13,966 bases of DNA from CALBZH01 sp964538515 (GCA_964538515.1 CAZIEW010000093.1:1-13966); one strand, 5' to 3'; positions 1-7,856 are shown, counted from the first letter of the stretch. Numbers and translations: made by a program. The notes: generated by a model not told the origin, from the sequence alone.

Positions 1-2
1 AC

Positions 3-1916
3 CTCCGGCCCATGGCGGTGAACGTTCCCGTCACCATGTTCATGTCCATGTTCGTTTCGTTCACCATCACGCCGTGGCTCGCGTACCATGCTCTCAAGGG
101 GCGCTATGCCGGGGGGCGGCAAGAGGGACAGACCTCTTTGTCCCATGAGCCTGCGGATGTGACCCAAACGAGCCTCTACCGGTTGTTTCGGCCGCTGCTG
201 GAGCCGCTCCTCAAGAGCCGTTTGCTTTCCGCGGGCTTTCTGGTCGTGATCCTCCTGGCCTTCGTCGCGAGCCTTTCCCTCGTGGCCACCCGCCGCGTTC
301 AGCCCAAACAGCTCCCGTTCGACAACAAGGATGAGCTGCTCCTGGTGATCGACATGCCTGCGGGAACGACCCTCGAGCGGACCGATTCCGCCTCCCGCGA
401 TTTTGAGGAATACCTGCGCACCGTGCCCGAGGTGACGGATTTCGAAGCCTATGTCGGGACCCACTCCCCGGTGGACTTCAACGGACTCTCGCGCAAGTAT
501 TTTCTGAGAGAGCATCCCAACAAGGCGGACATCCGAGTGAATCTCATTCACAAGACGGAGCGTCTCGCCGCCAGCCACTCCATTGCCCTGAGGCTCCGAG
601 ACGACCTCACGGCCATCGCCCGCCGCAGCGGGGCCAAGCTCAAGATCGTGGAGCTGCCTGCCGGGCCTCCCGTTCTCTCGACGGTCGTTGCAGCCGTCTA
701 TGGCCGACCCGATCAGAGCTACGAGGACCTCATCGCCGCCTCCCGGATCGTCAAGGCTCGGATGCTGCGCGAGCCCGGCGTGGTCGATGTGGACGATACC
801 GTTGAAGAAGATCAGACCCGGATGGTCTTCACCGTGGACAAGGAAAAGGCCGCTCTCAACGGCGTCACGACCGACGACATCAGCCGTACCTTGAAGACCT
901 CCCTCGAAGGTGGGCCGGTGGGCGCCCTGGCCGCTCCCGACGAAAGGAATCCGCTCCAGATCGTCTTGTGGATGGCGAGGGCGCGGCGGTCGAGCTCATT
1001 TGACCTGGAACAGGTCACCGTGAAGGGCGTCAGGGGGAATCTGGTCTCCATCGCTGAGCTTGGCCGGTGGAATGAGGAAATCGAAGACAAGACCATCTAT
1101 CACCGCAACCTTGACCCGGTCGTCTATGTGACGGCGGAGATGGCCGGAAGGCCTCCCGTGGAGACGATCATGGACATCCGTGCCGATGAACGGTCTCCGG
1201 AAACAATGCAGTCCGGCGAGCCGGGTGTAGCCGATTCCACACCAAGGCCCCTCGGCAGGCGTACGCTCATGCACAAGGGGGGCGGGGTCTTCTGGGCGGT
1301 TCCGGAAGGCATCCGGGTCCACTGGTGGGATGAAGGGGAGATGCGCCTCACCGTCCACATCTTTCGAGATCTCGGGGTGGGCTTCCTGGGGGCGCTGCTC
1401 GGCATCTATATTTTGCTCGTCTACCAGACCGGCTCCTTCGGGCTCCCGCTGGTCATCATGCTGGCCATCCCGCTCATGGTGATCGGCGTCATGCCCGGCT
1501 ATTGGCTGCTGAACCATGTCGGCGAGCGTATGGTCGGGTCCTATCCCACTCCCATGTTCTTTTCCTCGCCCGCCATGATCGGGATGATCGCCCTTTCGGG
1601 CATCGTGACACGCAACTCGATCATCATCATCGACTTCATTCATCTTTCCCTCAGCAAAGGAAAGACCCTCATCGAAGCCATTGTGGAAAGCTGTGCCGTG
1701 CGTCTGCGCCCCATCTTGCTCACTTCGGGGGCCGCCATGCTCGGGGCGTTCCCCATCACCATGGATACGGTTTTCGCGGGACTTGCCTGGTCGCTCATCT
1801 TCGGTCTTTTTGCCTCGACGCTCTTCAGCCTCTTTGTCATCCCCATCGCTTACAACCTGATTTACGCCGGGAAGCCGGGCCATGGACTGCCGGAGCATCC
1901 AAGCGATGAGCCCTGA
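3..1916 (+). CDS. RND-family efflux pump permease, C-terminal part (5' truncated by window)
   Basis: Inner-membrane proton-driven RND transporter of the AcrB/HAE1 superfamily. It would export a substrate through a periplasmic adaptor and an outer-membrane channel. The reading frame is open from base 3, with LRPMAVNVPVTMF before and through the first ATG (base 12). This matches the residues entering TM6 of AcrB-like pumps, so the gene starts outside the window and that ATG is not the start. Visible parts: TM6 with TPWLAYHAL near base 75, TM7 around bases 222-290, a large periplasmic porter/docking loop around 300-1375, then TM8 (about 1378-1428), TM9 (1438-1512), TM10 with SGIVTRNSIIIIDFI (about 1557-1640), TM11 with RLRPILLTSGAAMLGAFPIT (about 1705-1761) and TM12 (1783-1869). 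The RLRPILLT signature is strongly RND. About 637 residues of a roughly 1000-1100-residue protein are present. The TolC-type gene follows 78 bp later. The substrate cannot be told; the adaptor is probably upstream. Confidence 0.93.
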   Translation, partial: LRPMAVNVPVTMFMSMFVSFTITPWLAYHALKGRYAGGRQEGQTSLSHEPADVTQTSLYRLFRPLLEPLLKSRLLSAGFLVVILLAFVASLSLVATRRVQPKQLPFDNKDELLLVIDMPAGTTLERTDSASRDFEEYLRTVPEVTDFEAYVGTHSPVDFNGLSRKYFLREHPNKADIRVNLIHKTERLAASHSIALRLRDDLTAIARRSGAKLKIVELPAGPPVLSTVVAAVYGRPDQSYEDLIAASRIVKARMLREPGVVDVDDTVEEDQTRMVFTVDKEKAALNGVTTDDISRTLKTSLEGGPVGALAAPDERNPLQIVLWMARARRSSSFDLEQVTVKGVRGNLVSIAELGRWNEEIEDKTIYHRNLDPVVYVTAEMAGRPPVETIMDIRADERSPETMQSGEPGVADSTPRPLGRRTLMHKGGGVFWAVPEGIRVHWWDEGEMRLTVHIFRDLGVGFLGALLGIYILLVYQTGSFGLPLVIMLAIPLMVIGVMPGYWLLNHVGERMVGSYPTPMFFSSPAMIGMIALSGIVTRNSIIIIDFIHLSLSKGKTLIEAIVESCAVRLRPILLTSGAAMLGAFPITMDTVFAGLAWSLIFGLFASTLFSLFVIPIAYNLIYAGKPGHGLPEHPSDEP

Positions 1917-1994
1917 GCGCGGGCCGGACAGGTTGTGCGGATACGGCTTTGTGAGGGGATCGAAATTGGGAGCCCGATAGAAACGGAAGAACCA

Positions 1995-3380
1995 ATGAAA
2001 CGAATGCTGATGTGTTTGCTCGTTCTGTCCGCTTCATGGGGGCAAGCTCTTGCGGGGGCTGCCCCGGAGCTGACCCCGGGGGAAATGACACTCGATCAGG
2101 CCGTGAGCTATGCTCTGGAGCACAGTCCTGAGCTGCAGTCCGCCAAAGCTGAAATCGAGCGAAGGGAGGGCGTGGCCATGACGGCACGCGCGGGGCTGCT
2201 TCCTCAGTTGGACGTCTTTGGCGACATGAGCCACACGCGCTACGACCATGCCTACCCGCCCGCCACCTCGCCTCAAGTGATCCGCTTCGACGACACGATC
2301 TATATGGCCGGCGCCGAGCTCAAAGTGCTGGTCTGGGATTTCGGCCAAACAGCCAAGGAGCTGGCTGCCGCACGGGAGCGGATCGATTCCGCCAAGTCCC
2401 TGCAAGACCGACGGAGGCAGGAGGTGATCTACAGCGTTGCCTCCCTGTATCTTAAGGCGCTCACGTATGATGATCTCATCGACGCGGCCCGGTCCACGCA
2501 ACAAAGCCTCCAGGTACTGCTCGAAAAGACAAGAGCGCTGGTCAATGCGGGTCGGGCCGTTCCGGCCGATGCGCTCAAGGTTTCAACCCGGATGGCTCAG
2601 GTTGAAAGCGACTTGGCCACCCTGGAAGCGGGAAGGCGGACCACGGTCAGCCAACTCGCCGCTGTGATGGGGCTGGAGGGCGATCTGCCGCGATTGGTCT
2701 ATGCGGCTCCGAATCGGGAAAGCCTTTCGGTGCAGAGACGCGAGGATGAGCTGATTCATGAAGCCCTTGCCCGCCGACCGGACCTTGGCTCTCAGACCCA
2801 AGAAGTCCGGGCCGCATCCGACCTCGAGACGGCGGCACGGCGCTCTCGGTGGCCGCGCACCGATCTCAGGGCCGGCGCCTACGAATACGCCGCAAGCGAC
2901 CCCTCATCGAGTATGGGAACGCCAGGAGCTAAGCCTCACGAAGCCGCCGGCGATCTGGCGGTCGAGCTTCGCCTCACCTTTCCTCTTTTCGATGCAGGGA
3001 AAAGGCGTGGCCAGATCCGTGCGGCGGGGGCTCAGACGGCCCTGGCCAGAGCGGCAGAAAAGAAGCTGCGGCTCGATATCGCAAAGGAGGTCCGAAGTGG
3101 GCTGGCTGAGCTTGAAAGTGCCATGAAACGCGTTGGGGCCACCCGGCAGTCCGTGGTCGAGGCCGAAGAAGTGCTGCGCAACGAGAAGCTCAAATACGAA
3201 GCAGGACGGACCGTGATCAATTTCGTTCTCGACGCCGAGGCAGCGCTCCTCACAAGCCAGTCGCTGCTGCGACAGGCGCAGCGCTCGGTCAGCATCGCTC
3301 TGCTGGCCCTCGATCTGAGCGTCGGCCGCATTGATCCAGTGTCAGTCTCGCAACCGTGGAGTGGAAGGGGCACCGAATGA
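1995..3380 (+). CDS. TolC-type outer-membrane efflux protein
   Basis: Outer-membrane factor that would form the trimeric exit duct for the RND pump encoded just upstream. The start chosen is ATG at 1995, giving 461 residues. It opens with a clear Sec signal peptide (MKRMLMCLLVLSASWGQALA, likely cleaved near ALA-G), and a purine-rich GGAAGA lies just upstream. A GTG in frame at 1935 would put 20 charged residues before the signal peptide and is unlikely. The mature N-terminus has the family signature LTPGEMTLDQAVSYALEHSP. The second OEP half begins near ELIHEALARRPDLGSQ, the usual internal duplication of TolC proteins. Long alpha-helical, Ala/Glu/Arg-rich stretches fit the periplasmic coiled-coil barrel. 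No lipoprotein cysteine is present at the signal cleavage site. The length is normal for the family. It is probably co-transcribed with the RND gene; the transported compound is unknown. Confidence 0.92.
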   Translation: MKRMLMCLLVLSASWGQALAGAAPELTPGEMTLDQAVSYALEHSPELQSAKAEIERREGVAMTARAGLLPQLDVFGDMSHTRYDHAYPPATSPQVIRFDDTIYMAGAELKVLVWDFGQTAKELAAARERIDSAKSLQDRRRQEVIYSVASLYLKALTYDDLIDAARSTQQSLQVLLEKTRALVNAGRAVPADALKVSTRMAQVESDLATLEAGRRTTVSQLAAVMGLEGDLPRLVYAAPNRESLSVQRREDELIHEALARRPDLGSQTQEVRAASDLETAARRSRWPRTDLRAGAYEYAASDPSSSMGTPGAKPHEAAGDLAVELRLTFPLFDAGKRRGQIRAAGAQTALARAAEKKLRLDIAKEVRSGLAELESAMKRVGATRQSVVEAEEVLRNEKLKYEAGRTVINFVLDAEAALLTSQSLLRQAQRSVSIALLALDLSVGRIDPVSVSQPWSGRGTE

Positions 3381-3438
3381 CTCTGAAGAGAATCAGCATT
3401 GAATTCAGATGCCTTCAGCCCCATGGAGTGCCGTTATT

Positions 3439-3459
3439 CGAGGCCAGTTACGGGCCTCG
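3439..3459 (+). promoter_or_regulatory. Inverted repeat in leader, 7-bp stem
   Basis: Perfect inverted repeat CGAGGCC / GGCCTCG with a 7-base loop, in the 137-bp gap between the tolC-like gene and the CCG iron-sulfur gene. The stem is GC-rich but has no T-tract after it, so a simple intrinsic terminator is not supported. It could be a terminator remnant, an operator or part of a leader structure. The neighbouring hairpin at 3468-3503 makes a tandem arrangement. Confidence 0.45.
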
Positions 3460-3467
3460 TCAAGAGG

Positions 3468-3503
3468 ACCGCTTTGCTCGGTAAATCCACGGGGCAAAGC
3501 GGT
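3468..3503 (+). promoter_or_regulatory. Inverted repeat, 10-bp perfect stem, just before a ribosome binding site
   Basis: ACCGCTTTGC at 3468-3477 is the exact reverse complement of GCAAAGCGGT at 3494-3503; the loop is 16 bases. The right arm ends three bases before the GGAGAGG ribosome binding site (3507-3513) of the gene starting at 3518. Only three T residues follow, so it is a weak candidate for a classical terminator. It may be a regulator-binding dyad or a hairpin affecting translation or attenuation of the downstream redox operon. What it does is inference; the repeat itself is plain in the sequence. Confidence 0.5.
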
Positions 3504-3517
3504 TTCGGAGAGGATGC

Positions 3518-4903
3518 ATGCAGGAAGACACTCCTGAGCGCATGGCCCGCAACGTCTTGGACGCCTGTGCCGATTGCGACACATGCCGCTATTTGATGGA
3601 AGACACCCCATGCCAGGTTTTTCCCGAGCTGTACCGCCTCTACGACAAGGAAGCCGGGAAGAAGGGACGGATCTCTCCGGATGAGCTGCGAGGGCTGGTG
3701 AGCTTGTGCAACTTCTGCGCGCTCTGCCCATGCCCCGACATCCGGGCGGACCTCATGAAAGCCAAGCACGCGTTTGTCCGTCGGGAAGGGCTGTCGCCCG
3801 CCATTCGGCTCCTGGAGGACGTCGAGCGCGTCGCAAAGCTGTGCGGCGCCTATCCGCGGCTGGCCAATCTCCTGCTGCAGTCGAGGATTACCGGCAGGCT
3901 GTTCAAGAAGCTTGCGGGCATCCATGCCGAGAGGAAGGTGCCCACGTTCCCGGATGCAAGCTTCCCCGAATGGGCCAGGGCGCGAGGGCTTCATCGGCTC
4001 AGGAAGGGGAGCCGAAAAAAGATCGCGTTTTTTGCCGGGTGTACCGGACAGTACCTTTTTCCGAGCGTTCCCGAGGCGGTCGTCGACGTCCTCGAGCACA
4101 ACGAGATCGATGTGTTTTATCCCGAGCAGAAATGCTGCGGCATGCCGAGCCTGCTCGAGGGCGACCGGGATGTCACCTTCGAGTTTGCGTCGTTCAACGT
4201 GGAGCGTTTATCCGAAGCCGTGGACGCCGGATGCGACATCGTCTGCTCGTGCCCGACCTGCGGGTACATGCTCAAACAGGTCCTGAGCGAAGGGGCGTGC
4301 CATTCGGCCGAAGCTCGGGCAGCCACGGGGTCTTCTTCCGGCAATCCCTTCGGCTCCCGAGTCTCATCGGGCTCCTGCCTTACGGGATCGGCGTCCGCAA
4401 CCCTTCCGGTCTTCGACGGCCTTTTCAAGGACGAGGGGTACTTCGCCGCGATCGATCCGCGCAAGCGCTTGAAGATCGCCTCCCACACCTACGACCTGGG
4501 GGAATACCTGCTGAGCCTCCATCGAGAGGGCAAACTGAGTCCCCGCTTCGGGCCGGTTGCGGGCCGCATGGCCTATTATCCCCCCTGCCACCTGCGAGAG
4601 CAGCAGATCGGGGCACCGTTCACGGATCTGTTGAGCCTCATTCCCGGGATTTCGATGGAGACGATCGAAGGGTCGTTCCACTGCTGCGGGATCGCTGGGA
4701 TCATGGGCTTCAAACGGGATTTTCACGAGGTTTCGGTGGCCATGGGAAGCCGTTTGATGGAACGGATCCAGTCGATTCACCCCGAACGGCTGGTGACCGA
4801 TTGCTTGAGCTGCCGCATCCAGTTCCAGCAACTGCTCCCCTACAACGTGCTTCACCCCGTGGAGATTCTCGCGGAGTCTTACGGCATCCACGGAGTTCGA
4901 TGA
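3518..4903 (+). CDS. GlpC/HdrD-like iron-sulfur protein with two CCG domains
   Basis: Soluble 461-residue electron-transfer or disulfide-reducing protein. The N-terminus carries two cysteine clusters: C17xxC20xxC23 with a late C32, and C64xxC67xxC70xC72P. Both look like [4Fe-4S] sites, but neither has the standard CxxCxxCxxxCP spacing. Two complete CCG domains follow: C175-X30-CCG-X36-C245xxC248, and C357-X31-CCG-X37-C429xxC432. These match the cysteine pattern of heterodisulfide reductase HdrB/HdrD and of GlpC. Between them lies a Ser/Gly/Ala-rich stretch (about residues 258-298) that looks like a flexible insert. There are no membrane segments, so the protein is cytosolic. The start at 3518 has a strong GGAGAGG ribosome binding site. 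The histidine kinase gene begins 21 bp downstream and the hydrogenase genes follow, suggesting it trades electrons with the hydrogenase or with a thiol pool. No glpA or glpB is adjacent, so a glycerol-3-phosphate role is not supported here. Confidence 0.85.
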   Translation: MQEDTPERMARNVLDACADCDTCRYLMEDTPCQVFPELYRLYDKEAGKKGRISPDELRGLVSLCNFCALCPCPDIRADLMKAKHAFVRREGLSPAIRLLEDVERVAKLCGAYPRLANLLLQSRITGRLFKKLAGIHAERKVPTFPDASFPEWARARGLHRLRKGSRKKIAFFAGCTGQYLFPSVPEAVVDVLEHNEIDVFYPEQKCCGMPSLLEGDRDVTFEFASFNVERLSEAVDAGCDIVCSCPTCGYMLKQVLSEGACHSAEARAATGSSSGNPFGSRVSSGSCLTGSASATLPVFDGLFKDEGYFAAIDPRKRLKIASHTYDLGEYLLSLHREGKLSPRFGPVAGRMAYYPPCHLREQQIGAPFTDLLSLIPGISMETIEGSFHCCGIAGIMGFKRDFHEVSVAMGSRLMERIQSIHPERLVTDCLSCRIQFQQLLPYNVLHPVEILAESYGIHGVR

Positions 4904-4924
4904 GACCCCTCCGGATTCGAGAGA

Positions 4925-6241
4925 ATGCTCATGACACGGAAAAGCAGGAAACCCTTATTGGTCGAATTCGGAAGCGTCAGCCTGACCGGGCGCAATCGTA
5001 ATCTCTCCGTTCTCATCCATATTAATAATTTCCTGTCTTCGTGCCTCAGCCCTGAAGACGTGCTGCAGGCGGCCGCATCCAAGGTAATGGAGCACTTCGG
5101 CTTCATGTCTGCACGCATGTACCTGATGGACGAGAGCCGCGGCATCCTGAAGCTGATGGCCTCCCGCGGACTTGACACGACCGGCCTGGAGGAGATTCGG
5201 ATTTCCGAGGGTTTTACCGGCAAGGCGGCTCGAACCCGTTCGTTCATCGCCCAGCGGGTTTCGGATCTGGAGGACCGCGAGCGGGCGGCATTGCTGCGCG
5301 CCAAGGGCCTTCGTTTCGTCGTTTGTGTGCCGCTCATTCATATGGACCGGGTCCTGGGCGTGATGAACCTCGGGGCTGACCGGTCCTTGCAACTGAGTGA
5401 AGCCAGAATCGATCTCCTTGTCGCCGTTGGGAACGCCGTGGCGGTTGCCGTGAGCCATTCGCGGCTCTGCGAGGAGCTGGCAAGAAACGTTGAAGCGCTG
5501 GGGGAAAAGAACGAGACGATCGAGTTCTTCACTTACACCGCCTCACACGACATCAAGAGCCCTCTGGTGGGGATCTACGGACTGGCCAAGCTCCTGGCCA
5601 GACAATATGGAAATGTCCTCGACGAGCGAGGGAAGAGCTACTGCGACCAGATTCTGAAAGCGGCGGAGCAGGTCGTGGCGCTCGTTGACGGCATCAACAC
5701 GTACGTGAAGTCCAAGGAAGCCCTTCCACTGCTTGAGGTCGTGAGGATTCAAGAGGTCATCGAGTCGATCAGGGATGAATTCGCCGAGGCTTTGAGCCGA
5801 CGCCGTATCCGGTGGAAGCAGCCCGAGACCTTGCCCGCGATTGTGGCAGACAAGATGGGCATGCAGCGGATCTTTCGGAACCTGGTTGAAAATGCGCTGA
5901 AGTATGGCGGTGAAGCGTTGAGCGAAATCGCGATCGGCCATGGGGAGGATAGCGCCCTCCATTCATTTTCGGTGAGCGATGACGGTGTGGGAATCCAGAC
6001 CGAAGGCCAGGAGAAGCTCTTCAAACCCTTTTACAGGCACAAGACCTCGGAGGGCACGGAAGGCACGGGCCTGGGACTGTCCATCGTGAAGGAGATAGCG
6101 GAGCGACACGGCGGCAAAGCCTGGCTGGACCCTGCGGCACCGAGGGGAGCAACATTCTGTTTTTCGGTTTCCAAGGCGCTCAAGCCTCAAGAGACAAGCG
6201 GATTGGGTCAGCAGAACGTCAAGGAGCCCAAGCCTCACTGA
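4925..6241 (+). CDS. Soluble GAF-domain sensor histidine kinase
   Basis: Cytosolic two-component sensor kinase of 438 residues with no transmembrane segment. Order: a GAF sensor domain at about residues 25-185, a short linker helix, then a HisKA phospho-acceptor region with the H-box FTYTASHDIKSPLVG (phosphorylated His is H208). The HATPase_c domain follows, with the N-box NLVENALKYGGE, the G1 box DDGVGI, the F-box LFKPFYR and the G2 box GTGLGLSIVKEIAERHGG. All catalytic boxes are intact, so it should be active. The GAF domain presumably senses a small ligand or redox state in the cytoplasm. The start ATG at 4925 is 21 bp after the CCG gene; a second in-frame ATG at 4931 is possible and the ribosome binding site is weak. 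hydB starts 9 bp after its stop, so it is embedded in the hydrogenase operon. No response regulator with a receiver domain is present in the window, so its partner is unknown. Confidence 0.92.
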   Translation: MLMTRKSRKPLLVEFGSVSLTGRNRNLSVLIHINNFLSSCLSPEDVLQAAASKVMEHFGFMSARMYLMDESRGILKLMASRGLDTTGLEEIRISEGFTGKAARTRSFIAQRVSDLEDRERAALLRAKGLRFVVCVPLIHMDRVLGVMNLGADRSLQLSEARIDLLVAVGNAVAVAVSHSRLCEELARNVEALGEKNETIEFFTYTASHDIKSPLVGIYGLAKLLARQYGNVLDERGKSYCDQILKAAEQVVALVDGINTYVKSKEALPLLEVVRIQEVIESIRDEFAEALSRRRIRWKQPETLPAIVADKMGMQRIFRNLVENALKYGGEALSEIAIGHGEDSALHSFSVSDDGVGIQTEGQEKLFKPFYRHKTSEGTEGTGLGLSIVKEIAERHGGKAWLDPAAPRGATFCFSVSKALKPQETSGLGQQNVKEPKPH

Positions 6242-6250
6242 AGGTTTGCC

Positions 6251-7366
6251 ATGACGGACCGGTTCATCATCGATGTGAGAAGCCTTGAGAAGCTGCTCGA
6301 CGTGCTCAAAGATCGAGGCTACCGGACCCTGGGACCGAAGGCTCGCGATGGGGCCATCGTCTACGAAGTGCTGGGCTCGGTGCGCGAGCTGCCTCTTGGA
6401 GTGACCAGCCATGAAAAGGCGGGCTGTTACCGCTTGGCCCGGGACAGTAGGCCGGCTTTTTTCGCTCAAGGAGTCGGCATGCAGTCATGGAAGCGGTTCC
6501 TGCATCCTCCTGACGTAGAGCTTTGCAGCATCGTAAAAACGGATCAAGGGCTGAAGGCGGTCGTGCCGCAGGAAATCGCACCGTCGGATGCTTTCATCGG
6601 CGTTCGGCCTTGCGACCTGAATGCCATCGCTCTCCAGGACAGGGTCCTGATGCGCGAAGAGAATCCGGACGCGGTCTACCGATCACGACGTCAGAATGTG
6701 CTCATCGTTGCCGTGAACTGTACGGAGCCCGGTGGGAGTTGTTTTTGTGCTTCCATGAACAGCGGCCCCGAAGTGCAATCGGGCTATGATCTCGCATTGA
6801 CGGAAATCATGGAGGACGGTCGTCATTGCTTTCTGGTCCAGGTGGGCAGCAACCGGGGAGCCGATGCGCTTCAGGATATTCCCCACAAGCGCGCAAGCAA
6901 TGATGCTGTCGTGCTGGCGAGCAGGCTCATCGCCGATGCCACCCGAAAAATGGGGCGCTGGTTGGACACACACGAGCTTCAGGCCCTCCTTTATGGGAAT
7001 ACGGAGCATCCGCATTGGGAGCAGATCGCAAGCCGATGTCTCAGTTGCGGCAACTGTACTTTCGTGTGTCCAACCTGCTTTTGCACAACGGTGGAGGATT
7101 CGGCCGATCTTGCCGGTACTGTGGCTGTGCGCCGGCGCAGGTGGAGCTCCTGCTATTCGCTCGATTTTTCTTACATCCACAATGGAGCCGTGCGTGCATC
7201 GGCAAAAGCGCGACACCGCCATTGGGTGACCCATAAATTCGGCGCGTGGGTCCAGCAGTTCGGAACGTCGGGCTGCGTCGGTTGCGGTCGCTGCATCACC
7301 TGGTGTCCGGTGGGAATAGACGTTACCGAGGAACTGCGGCGCCTTCGGATTGACTCGACAGGATGA
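6251..7366 (+). CDS. hydB: Hydrogenase/sulfhydrogenase beta subunit, 4Fe-4S dicluster protein
   Basis: Iron-sulfur subunit of a cytosolic heterotetrameric [NiFe] hydrogenase (sulfhydrogenase type), 371 residues. It carries electrons between the flavin subunit HydG and an outer acceptor; in Pyrococcus furiosus this subunit with HydG is linked to sulfur reduction. Family signatures seen: RPCDLNAIALQDRV and CTEPGGSCFCASMNSGPE in the N-terminal part, then C263LSC266GNC269TFVC273PTC276FC278, and near the C-terminus C342VGC345GRC348ITWC352P. Each of the last two groups can hold a [4Fe-4S] cluster; the first has extra cysteines (PTCFC), as is normal in this family. An AAGG before the ATG at 6251 fits. 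The gene lies 9 bp after the kinase and 25 bp before the small CNB-fold gene. No truncation is seen. F420-reducing hydrogenase beta-like relatives exist, but the PTCFC motif and the hydG-D-A neighbours favour HydB. Confidence 0.92.
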   Translation: MTDRFIIDVRSLEKLLDVLKDRGYRTLGPKARDGAIVYEVLGSVRELPLGVTSHEKAGCYRLARDSRPAFFAQGVGMQSWKRFLHPPDVELCSIVKTDQGLKAVVPQEIAPSDAFIGVRPCDLNAIALQDRVLMREENPDAVYRSRRQNVLIVAVNCTEPGGSCFCASMNSGPEVQSGYDLALTEIMEDGRHCFLVQVGSNRGADALQDIPHKRASNDAVVLASRLIADATRKMGRWLDTHELQALLYGNTEHPHWEQIASRCLSCGNCTFVCPTCFCTTVEDSADLAGTVAVRRRRWSSCYSLDFSYIHNGAVRASAKARHRHWVTHKFGAWVQQFGTSGCVGCGRCITWCPVGIDVTEELRRLRIDSTG

Positions 7367-7377
7367 ACGGCGGAGAA

Positions 7378-7384
7378 GAGGGAG
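7378..7384 (+). promoter_or_regulatory. Ribosome binding site fixing the CNB-gene start at 7392
   Basis: GAGGGAG lies 7 bases ahead of ATG 7392. It supports this start over the in-frame ATG at 7350, which lies inside the end of hydB and has no such site. Confidence 0.6.
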
Positions 7385-7391
7385 ACAAGCC

Positions 7392-7856
7392 ATGTCGGAT
7401 ATTTTGGGCATTCTCTCGGAGCACCCCTTCTTTGAGGGGATCGATCCTGTCTACCTGCGCATCCTGGCAGGGTGTGCCACGGACAGGCGGTTCGGAGAGG
7501 GAGATTGGATCATGCAACAGGGAGGGGAGGCGAATCGTTTCTACCTCATCCGACAGGGAAGGGTCAGCCTGGAATTCACCTCGCCCAGCTGCGGGACCGT
7601 CATCGTGGAGACCCTTGGCGATGGGGACATTCTCGGGGACTCCTGGATGTTTGAGCCCTACCGTTGGTATTGGGATGCGCGGGCTCTGGAGCCAATTCTC
7701 ACCATCGCGTTCAACGCGAAATGCCTGCGCGGAATCTGCGAGGATGATCATGATATCGGCTACGAGCTCATGAAGCGTTTTTCCGGCATCGTGATCAACT
7801 ATCTTCAGGCAGCAAGGCTCAAGTGCTCAGACATCTACGGTGTGTGCGGACACTGA
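7392..7856 (+). CDS. Stand-alone cyclic-nucleotide-binding-fold (Crp-like effector domain) protein
   Basis: Small 154-residue protein consisting of only a CNB/Crp-type beta-barrel domain with terminal helices. The barrel is marked by FFEGIDPVYLRILAG at the N-terminus, IMQQGGEANRFYLIRQGRVS, and the cassette region GDGDILGDSWMFEPYRWYWD followed by ARAL. The C-terminus ends LQAARLKCSDIYG and no helix-turn-helix follows, so it is not a DNA-binding regulator by itself. The phosphate-binding cassette is unlike canonical cAMP sites (WMFEPYRWYWDARAL in place of a plain GE-R-A cassette), so the ligand is uncertain. It sits between hydB and hydG, 25 bp after the former and 11 bp before the latter, in a position where the sulfhydrogenase operon of P. 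furiosus has no gene. It may be an accessory or allosteric subunit of the hydrogenase. From memory, similar genes occur beside bacterial group 3 hydrogenases; the exact role is unknown. Confidence 0.85.
   Translation: MSDILGILSEHPFFEGIDPVYLRILAGCATDRRFGEGDWIMQQGGEANRFYLIRQGRVSLEFTSPSCGTVIVETLGDGDILGDSWMFEPYRWYWDARALEPILTIAFNAKCLRGICEDDHDIGYELMKRFSGIVINYLQAARLKCSDIYGVCGH

Noticed and set aside
996..1898. Long minus-strand open frame opposite the RND gene
   Set aside because: Shadow of a GC-rich coding strand: the translation is rich in Asp, His, Glu and Gly with no recognisable fold, while the plus strand encodes clear RND segments.
3439..3503. Rho-independent terminator of the RND/tolC unit
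   Set aside because: The stems are good but there is no run of T after either arm; kept only as inverted repeats of unknown role.
3381..3517. Sigma-54 (-24/-12) promoter ahead of the redox operon
   Set aside because: A TTGC occurs at 3474-3477, but the nearest upstream GG is at the wrong spacing. No GG-N10-GC with flanking consensus was found here or in 10760-10884.
3518..4903. Anaerobic glycerol-3-phosphate dehydrogenase subunit C as a firm name
   Set aside because: Domain layout is similar, but glpA and glpB are absent and the N-terminal cluster spacing differs.
3706..5001. 431-codon plus-strand open frame overlapping the CCG protein and kinase start
   Set aside because: Arg/Pro/Gly-rich translation without domain motifs; the other frame holds both CCG domains.
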